NCBI RefSeq assembly: GCF_001663175.1
Contig: NZ_CP016033.1
Location: 1,054,001 to 1,118,000, forward strand
Source: Erythrobacter neustonensis
Lineage (GTDB): Bacteria; Pseudomonadota; Alphaproteobacteria; Sphingomonadales; Sphingomonadaceae
DNA: 64,000 nt
Reading direction: 5' to 3'
Position numbers and translations under genes: made by a program. Every line of letters begins with the position of its first letter. The stretch's first letter is position 1. The notes below the pieces were generated by a model that saw nothing but the letters and a program-made list of their open reading frames with translations, searched no databases and was not told where the DNA came from. This document shows positions 58,656-64,000 of this stretch, piece after piece.

Positions 58656-59819
58656 ATGGCAACGCAGCCCGTTCACGATACCGACCTGCTCGACGGCTGG
58701 AGCCTGCCGGCTTGGACCTATCATGACGAGGAGTTTCACCGGCTTGAACTGGACCGCGTGTTTCGCACGAGCTGGCAGGTGGTCTGCCACATCAGCGACA
58801 TTGCGGGGCCGGGCGACTGGCATACGCTCGATTACTGCGACGAAAGCGTGATCGTGGTGCGCGGGCAGGACGACGAGTTGCGCGCCTTTACCAATGTCTG
58901 CCGCCACCGCGGCTCGCGGCTCGTCGACGGGGCGAGCGGCTGCGCCAAGAAGCTCGTCTGCCCCTATCACGCCTGGACCTATGATCTCGACGGCAGGCTG
59001 ACGGGCGTGCCCGACAGCGCCAGCTATCCCACGCTCGACCGCAATCGCGCAGGCCTTGTCCCGGTCGAACTCGAAATCTGGCGCGGGTTCATCTTCGTCC
59101 GGTTGGAGGATGACGGCGGCCCGACGGTGGCGGAGCAGATGGCACCCTATGAGGCGATGGTCGCCCCCTACCGCTTCGATGAATTGGAAGCGCTGGGCCG
59201 CGTCACTCTGCGCCCGCGCGAGGTGAACTGGAAGAACGTCGGCGACAACTATTCCGATGGTCTCCACATCCCCGTCGCGCACCCCGGCCTCACCCGCCTG
59301 TTCGGCAAGGGCTACGGGATCGAGGCCGAGGCCCATGTCGACCGCATGTGGGGCGCGATGATCGACCGCGAAAGCGCCAACTGGTCCGAGCGCATGTACC
59401 AGCGGCTGCTGCCGCCAGTGCCGCACCTGCCGCAAGACAAGCAGCGCTTCTGGCTCTATTTCAAGCTCTGGCCCAATGTCGCCTTCGACATCTATCCCGA
59501 CCAGATCGACTTCATGCAGTGGCTGCCAACCGGCCCCACCACCTGCCTGATCCGCGAGATCAGCTATGTCCTGCCCGACGATCGCAGGGAGATGCGCGCC
59601 GCGCGCTATCTCAACTGGCGCATCAACCGCCAAGTCAATGCCGAGGACACCGCGCTCATCACCCGCGTCCAGCAGGGCATGGCGAGCCGCAGCTTCTCGA
59701 TGGGCCCGCTGAGCGACAAGGAAGTATGCCTCAAGCACTTCTGCCGCCGCATCCGCGCGGCGATCCCCGAGGCCCGCCTCGAACACCAACCCGCAGCCGG
59801 ATGGAGCGCCCGCGCATGA
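58656..59819 (+). CDS. Rieske non-heme iron oxygenase, alpha subunit
   Basis: A 387-residue terminal oxygenase of the quaternary amine/aromatic oxygenase group. The Rieske cluster ligands are Cys82, His84, Cys102 and His105 (VCRHRGSRL...VCPYHAW). The mononuclear iron site is NWKNVGDNYSDGLHIPVAHPGL, with Asp201 as bridge, His204 and His209. The C-terminal RVQQGMASRSFSMGPLSDKEVCLKHFCRRI fits choline/carnitine/stachydrine-type oxygenases (GbcA/CntA-like). No reductase gene is next to it. ATG 58656 has AAGGAAG upstream. It is divergent from a BetI-like repressor and overlaps the FAD oxidoreductase gene (ATGA). Confidence 0.92.
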   Translation: MATQPVHDTDLLDGWSLPAWTYHDEEFHRLELDRVFRTSWQVVCHISDIAGPGDWHTLDYCDESVIVVRGQDDELRAFTNVCRHRGSRLVDGASGCAKKLVCPYHAWTYDLDGRLTGVPDSASYPTLDRNRAGLVPVELEIWRGFIFVRLEDDGGPTVAEQMAPYEAMVAPYRFDELEALGRVTLRPREVNWKNVGDNYSDGLHIPVAHPGLTRLFGKGYGIEAEAHVDRMWGAMIDRESANWSERMYQRLLPPVPHLPQDKQRFWLYFKLWPNVAFDIYPDQIDFMQWLPTGPTTCLIREISYVLPDDRREMRAARYLNWRINRQVNAEDTALITRVQQGMASRSFSMGPLSDKEVCLKHFCRRIRAAIPEARLEHQPAAGWSARA

Positions 59820-61423
59820 CCCAGAAATACGACGCCCTGATCATCGGCGCGGGCCACAACGGCCTTACTTGCGCCTTCTACCTCGCGCAGGCCGGTTTGA
59901 AGGTGCGGATTGTCGAGCGGCGCGACGTGGTCGGCGGTGCGGCGGTGACCGAGGAATTCCATCCCGGTTTCCGCAATTCGGTCGCGAGCTACACCGTCAG
60001 CCTGCTCCAGCCCAAGGTGATCGCCGACATGCGGTTGGCCGAACATGGCTACCGCGTGATCGAACGCCCTATAAGCAATTTCCTGCCGCAGGAGGATGGC
60101 GGCTATCTTAAGCTCGGCGGCGGGCTGAAGCGCACGCAGGCGGAGTTCGCGCGGTTTTCGGCTGCCGATGCCGCGACGCTGCCTGCCTATTACGAAGCGC
60201 TCGAAGGCGTCGCGGAGGTGCTGCGCAGTCTGGCCCTGAAATCTCCGCCGAATGTCGGCGAGGGCTTGCGCACGCTGATCGCCGGGGCCTCGCAAGGTTG
60301 GGGGCTGTCGAAGCTCGATCTGGCCGCGAAGCGCGACGTGCTCGACCTTTTCGTCAAGTCCGCCACCAGTTTCCTCGGCCAATGGTTCGAAAGCGAGGCG
60401 GTGAAGGCTGCCTTCGGTTTCGACGCGGTGGTCGGCAATTACGCCAGCCCCGACACGCCGGGCAGCGCCTATGTGCTGCTCCACCACGTCTTCGGCGAGG
60501 TCAATGGCAAGAAGGGCGCGTGGGGTCACTGCATCGGCGGGATGGGCACGATCACGCAGATCATGGCCGAGGTTTGCCGCAAGTCGGGGGTCGAAATCAG
60601 CCTTGAGGCTCCGGTTGCCGAGGTGCTGGTCGATGGCGACACGGTCGCGGGGGTGCGGCTCGAAAGCGGCGAGGAGATCGTGGCCAAGCGCGTGATCGCG
60701 AATGTCGGGCCCAAGCTGCTCTACGGCAAGATGCTCGCAGAGGCGCACCAGCCCGAGGATTTCCGCCGCCGGATGCGTGGTTACAAGGCGGGCGGGGGCA
60801 CCTTCCGCATGAACGTGGCGCTCAGCGAATTGCCGCGCTTCACCGCGCTCCCCGAACCCGGCGAGCATCACCAGAGCGGGATCATCATCGCCCCGACGCT
60901 CGATTACATGGACAAGGCCTTCCTCGATGCGAAGGCGCATGGCTGGTCGAAGCGGCCGATCGTCGAGATGCTGATCCCCTCGACGGTGGATGACAGCCTC
61001 GCCCCTCCCGGCCAACACGTCGCCAGCCTGTTCTGCCAGCAATTCGCACCCGAGCTGCCTGATGGCCGCGACTGGGACGACGAGGAAGACGCTGCCGCCG
61101 ACACGATCATCGACACGGTCGAAGCCCACGCGCCAGGCTTCCGCGCCTCGATCCTCGGGCGGCAGGTCTTGAGCCCCAAGGGACTTTACCGGAAATTCGG
61201 CCTCGTCGGCGGGGACATCATGCATGGGCACATGAGCCTCGACCAGCTTTGGAGCGCGCGGCCCGTGCTCGGCCACGGTGCCTATCGCGGGCCGGTCAAG
61301 GGGCTCTACATGTGCGGCGCGGGCAACCATCCCGGCGGCGGCGTGACCGGCGCACCGGGCCACAATTGCGCGCGCGAAGTCATCGCCGATCGCGGCAATT
61401 TCCGCCGCTTCGCCAGCGTCTGA
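59816..61423 (+). CDS. FAD-dependent oxidoreductase (PYROXD2/phytoene desaturase-like)
   Basis: A 535-residue flavoprotein of the phytoene desaturase/PYROXD2 type. The dinucleotide motif is GAGHNG (11-16), followed by ERRDVVGGAAVTEEFHPGFRNSVASYTVSLL. The middle has VGNYASPDTPGSAYVLLHHVFGEVNGKKGAWGHCIGGMGTIT and the C-terminal signature VKGLYMCGAGNHPGGGVTGAPGHNCARE. The ATG at 59816 overlaps the Rieske stop; an ATG five codons earlier is possible. No other carotenoid genes are near, so a role in amine oxidation with the Rieske enzyme is more likely than carotenoid synthesis. This is inference. Confidence 0.88.
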   Translation: MTQKYDALIIGAGHNGLTCAFYLAQAGLKVRIVERRDVVGGAAVTEEFHPGFRNSVASYTVSLLQPKVIADMRLAEHGYRVIERPISNFLPQEDGGYLKLGGGLKRTQAEFARFSAADAATLPAYYEALEGVAEVLRSLALKSPPNVGEGLRTLIAGASQGWGLSKLDLAAKRDVLDLFVKSATSFLGQWFESEAVKAAFGFDAVVGNYASPDTPGSAYVLLHHVFGEVNGKKGAWGHCIGGMGTITQIMAEVCRKSGVEISLEAPVAEVLVDGDTVAGVRLESGEEIVAKRVIANVGPKLLYGKMLAEAHQPEDFRRRMRGYKAGGGTFRMNVALSELPRFTALPEPGEHHQSGIIIAPTLDYMDKAFLDAKAHGWSKRPIVEMLIPSTVDDSLAPPGQHVASLFCQQFAPELPDGRDWDDEEDAAADTIIDTVEAHAPGFRASILGRQVLSPKGLYRKFGLVGGDIMHGHMSLDQLWSARPVLGHGAYRGPVKGLYMCGAGNHPGGGVTGAPGHNCAREVIADRGNFRRFASV

Positions 61424-61432
61424 AACCGGCGG

Positions 61433-61459
61433 GGTGCGGACGCCGGATGGGCCCGCACC
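61433..61459 (+). terminator. candidate terminator after the FAD oxidoreductase
   Basis: GGTGCGG (61433-61439) pairs with CCGCACC (61453-61459), followed by TTT. The loop is 13 bases. It lies between the FAD oxidoreductase stop and the convergent gltD stop. Confidence 0.5.
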
Positions 61460-61474
61460 TTTCGCCTGAAAGCC

Positions 61475-62911
61475 TCAGCGCGGGAGTTCGGAAACCCCCA
61501 TCAGCGCCTCGTCAACCGCGCGGGCGGCCTGGCGGCCTTCGCGGATCGCCCAGACAACCAGGCTCTGCCCGCGCCGCATGTCGCCGCAGGCGAATACGCC
61601 CGGAACGCTGGTTGCATACTTGACGGTGTCGGCATCGACATTGCCGCGCGCCGTCAGATCGACCCCCGCCTGTTCGAGCAGCCCGGCCTTTTTCGGGCCG
61701 ACAAAGCCCATCGCCAGCAGGATGAGGTCGGCGGGGATCACGAATTCGCTACCCGCGACTTCCTGCATCTGGCCCTGCGCCCATTCGACCCGCACACATT
61801 CGAGGCCGGTGACCTTTTCGCCATCGCCGATCACGCGCTTGGCCAGCACGGCCCAGTCACGCTCGACGCCTTCCTGATGGCTCGTCGAAGTGCGCAGCTT
61901 CATCGGCCAGTCGGGCCAGGTCAGCGCCTTGTCTTCCTTTTCCGGCGGCTTGGGCATGATTTCGAGCTGGGTGACGCTCAACGCGCCCTGCCGGTTCGAA
62001 GTGCCCACGCAGTCGGAGCCGGTATCCCCGCCGCCCAGCACGACGACATGCTTGCCGGTCGCGGTCAGGCTGCCGCGCGGCGCGGCGCGCAGTTCATCGT
62101 CACCCGCGACGCGCTTGTTCTGCTGCGTCAGGAACTCCATCGCAAGCCGTACGCCCGCCATCTCCGCACCCGGGATCTGCAGCGCGCGCGCATCTTCCGC
62201 GCCGCCCGCCAGCACCACCGCATCGAAGTTTTCCTGCAAGGACTTGAAGGATATATCGACGCCGACCTCCTTGGAGGTTTTGAACGTCACCCCTTCGGCT
62301 TCCATCTGCACACAGCGGCGGTTGATGAGATGCTTTTCCATCTTGAAGTCGGGGATGCCATAGCGGAGCAGGCCGCCGACACGGTCGGACTTCTCGAACA
62401 CCGTCACCGAATGGCCCGCGCGCGCAAGCTGCTGGGCAGCGGCAAGACCCGCAGGCCCAGACCCGACCACCGCGACCGACTTTCCGGTCTTCTTCGCGGC
62501 GATCTGTGGCCGCACCCAACCTTCCTGCCACCCGCGGTCGATGATCGCGCATTCGATCGACTTGATGGTCACGGGCTGGTCCACGATGTTCAGCGTGCAC
62601 GCCGCCTCGCACGGGGCGGGGCAGATGCGGCCGGTGAATTCGGGGAAGTTGTTGGTGGAGTGGAGCATGTCCAGCGCCCGCTTCCAGTCCGCCTCGTAGA
62701 CAAGATGGTTCCAGTCGGGGATCAGGTTGTTCACCGGACAGCCGTTGTGACAGTAGGGAATGCCGCAATTCATGCAGCGCGAGGCCTGACCCGTCAGCGT
62801 CGCATCGTCCGGCTGGATGATGAATTCGCGGTAATTCTTCAGCCGTTCCTGCGGGTCGAGATAATCGCGCTCGCGGCGATCCAGCTCGAGAAATCCGGTT
62901 TCCTTGCCCAT
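61475..62911 (-). CDS. gltD: glutamate synthase small subunit
   Basis: Beta subunit of NADPH-GOGAT, which supplies electrons for making glutamate from glutamine and 2-oxoglutarate. The 478-residue protein has the N-terminal cysteine clusters ([26 protein letters not shown]) for [4Fe-4S] centres. The FAD motif is [28 protein letters not shown] and the NADPH motif [21 protein letters not shown]. It ends [30 protein letters not shown]. It follows gltB by 25 bases on the same strand. Confidence 0.97.
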   Translation of the reverse strand: MGKETGFLELDRRERDYLDPQERLKNYREFIIQPDDATLTGQASRCMNCGIPYCHNGCPVNNLIPDWNHLVYEADWKRALDMLHSTNNFPEFTGRICPAPCEAACTLNIVDQPVTIKSIECAIIDRGWQEGWVRPQIAAKKTGKSVAVVGSGPAGLAAAQQLARAGHSVTVFEKSDRVGGLLRYGIPDFKMEKHLINRRCVQMEAEGVTFKTSKEVGVDISFKSLQENFDAVVLAGGAEDARALQIPGAEMAGVRLAMEFLTQQNKRVAGDDELRAAPRGSLTATGKHVVVLGGGDTGSDCVGTSNRQGALSVTQLEIMPKPPEKEDKALTWPDWPMKLRTSTSHQEGVERDWAVLAKRVIGDGEKVTGLECVRVEWAQGQMQEVAGSEFVIPADLILLAMGFVGPKKAGLLEQAGVDLTARGNVDADTVKYATSVPGVFACGDMRRGQSLVVWAIREGRQAARAVDEALMGVSELPR

Positions 62912-62936
62912 GATCTGTGTCTCGTTCCCGTAAAAT

Positions 62937-64000
62937 CTATTCGGCAGCGACGCTGGCGGCTTCGTTGCGCTCGGCCTCTAGGCGCCTCAACGCACCGGCA
63001 TAATCGCGCGGCATCACCTTGACGAACTTGCCCAGCGCCGCGTCCCAATCGGCGAGCAGCGCGCCCGCCAGTTTCGACCCGGTGTGAAGCTGGTGCCGTT
63101 CGACGAGGATGCGCAGCCGTTCGGCATCGTGGCGCAGCATATCGCCCATCCCGAAATCGTTGACCCCGCGCGGACGCTGCGCCGGGCGGCCCGTGCCTTC
63201 CTCTGCATCGGGCGTCGCGGACACCGGCAGCAGATCGACCTGTGCATGGTTGACCAGCTTGTCGAAGCCGCCGTCGGGATCGTAGACGTAGGCGACCCCG
63301 CCGCTCATCCCTGCGGCAAAGTTGCGCCCGGTCTTGCCCAGCACCACGACCACGCCGCCGGTCATGTATTCGCAGCCGTGATCCCCGGTGCCCTCGACCA
63401 CCGCGATCGCGCCCGAATTCCGCACGGCGAAGCGTTCACCCGCGACGCCGTTGAAATAGGCTTCGCCCGCGATCGCGCCATACATCACGGTGTTGCCGAC
63501 GATGATGTTCTCGTCCGATGCGCGCGGAGCCTCGGCGGGCTGGCGCACGATAATGCGGCCACCCGAAAGCCCCTTGCCGACATAGTCGTTGGCATCGCCG
63601 ACCAGATCGAGCGTCACCCCGTGAGCCAGCCACGCGCCGAAGCTCTGCCCGGCCACGCCGGTCAGGTTGATGCGGATCGTATCGGTCGGCAGGCCCTCGT
63701 GCCCGTGCGCCTTGGCGATCTCGCCCGAGAGCATCGCGCCGACCGTCCGGTTAACGTTCCTCACCTCGTAGCTGAGTTGCACCGGCTGCTTTGCCTCGAT
63801 CGCGGCCGCGCAATCGGCGATCAGCCGGTTGTCGAGCGCGCTTTCGAGCCCGTGGTCCTGCGTGCCGTTCTGGCGCAGCGATGCGCCTTCCTTGAGCGGC
63901 ACCTGGTGCAGGATCTTCGACAGGTCGATCCCGCGCGCCTTCCAGTGGCGCTCCATCCGGCGGGTGTCGAGCAGGTCGACCCGGCCGACCATCTCGGCCA
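62937..64000 (-). CDS. gltB: glutamate synthase large subunit (5' part outside window)
   Basis: Alpha subunit of glutamate synthase. Only the C-terminal part (about 354 codons) is inside the window. It includes the end of the synthase domain and the GXGXG beta-helix domain, with [65 protein letters not shown] and [17 protein letters not shown]. The stop is at 62937 and gltD begins 25 bases downstream. The gene continues past 64000. Confidence 0.96.
   Translation of the reverse strand, partial: AEMVGRVDLLDTRRMERHWKARGIDLSKILHQVPLKEGASLRQNGTQDHGLESALDNRLIADCAAAIEAKQPVQLSYEVRNVNRTVGAMLSGEIAKAHGHEGLPTDTIRINLTGVAGQSFGAWLAHGVTLDLVGDANDYVGKGLSGGRIIVRQPAEAPRASDENIIVGNTVMYGAIAGEAYFNGVAGERFAVRNSGAIAVVEGTGDHGCEYMTGGVVVVLGKTGRNFAAGMSGGVAYVYDPDGGFDKLVNHAQVDLLPVSATPDAEEGTGRPAQRPRGVNDFGMGDMLRHDAERLRILVERHQLHTGSKLAGALLADWDAALGKFVKVMPRDYAGALRRLEAERNEAASVAAE

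Noticed and set aside
59816-61423. Carotenoid phytoene desaturase (crtI)
   Set aside because: The fold is related, but the C-terminal motif CGAGNHPGGGVTGAPGHN and the neighbours fit PYROXD2-like oxidoreductases. No crtB or other carotenoid genes are present.

Overview
The window looks like chromosomal DNA from an alphaproteobacterium of the order Sphingomonadales, most likely family Erythrobacteraceae (Erythrobacter/Porphyrobacter-type). The grounds are high GC, densely packed genes with ATGA/GTGA overlaps, an Rrf2-led suf operon, three large TonB-dependent receptors, a CtrA/FnrL/LexA-type set of regulatory sites and alphaproteobacterial markers such as mmcB, DUF2093 and DUF3576. No rRNA, prophage, insertion sequence or CRISPR array is visible. 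A perfect parS centromere site (32424-32447), together with the holA-lptE-leuS order at the left edge (these genes usually follow parAB), puts the window near the replication origin.

Layout. 1-4388: minus-strand housekeeping block holA(partial)-lptE-leuS-DUF3576 lipoprotein. 4792-9910: small outer-membrane-like protein, PHB-type reductase phaB, a membrane-tethered LuxR-type/DUF4019 regulator, an unknown protein and a long-chain acyl-CoA synthetase. 10018-12779: ggt and pyrD. 12900-13048: probable small RNA with a strong intrinsic terminator. 13100-14026: AraC regulator. 14115-21540: one tightly overlapping suf operon (regulator, sufB, 112-aa low-GC membrane protein, DUF559 protein, sufC, membrane protein, sufD, sufS, sufT, GNAT, sufA). 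21830-25035: EF-hand/TerB-like protein, small lipoprotein, EI24-type membrane protein and a PfkB kinase, followed by a GC-rich repeat region. 25455-32416: c-type cytochrome lipoprotein under a perfect FNR box, a cation/proton antiporter, purD and xseA with overlapping divergent start codons, phytase-like esterase, rpmB and tadA.

32554-47477: SPFH-tail protein, a TonB receptor behind phased PhoB half-sites, RNase T2, nadC, a LytS/LytTR two-component pair, an envelope quality-control cluster (M48-like, DsbA, BepA-like), a PAS_5 protein, DUF2141, fatty acid hydroxylase, and mmcB with a textbook LexA box. 47635-51408: tRNA-Arg(CCG), then a Fur box with a PepSY protein, a 65-aa membrane protein and a siderophore receptor. 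51455-61423: S-formylglutathione hydrolase, then TPR-sulfotransferase, TonB receptor, APC permease, TetR/BetI repressor, Rieske oxygenase and a PYROXD2-like FAD oxidoreductase. 61475-64000: gltD and the 3' part of gltB.

Taken together the window shows several regulons: phosphate (Pho), iron (Fur), oxygen (FNR), DNA damage (LexA) and Fe-S status (Rrf2). The best candidate for an undescribed system is the 52.4-61.4 kb uptake-and-oxidation locus, which reads as outer-membrane import, inner-membrane import, then Rieske and flavin oxidation of an unknown, probably amine-type substrate. The second is the set of non-canonical genes embedded in the suf operon.
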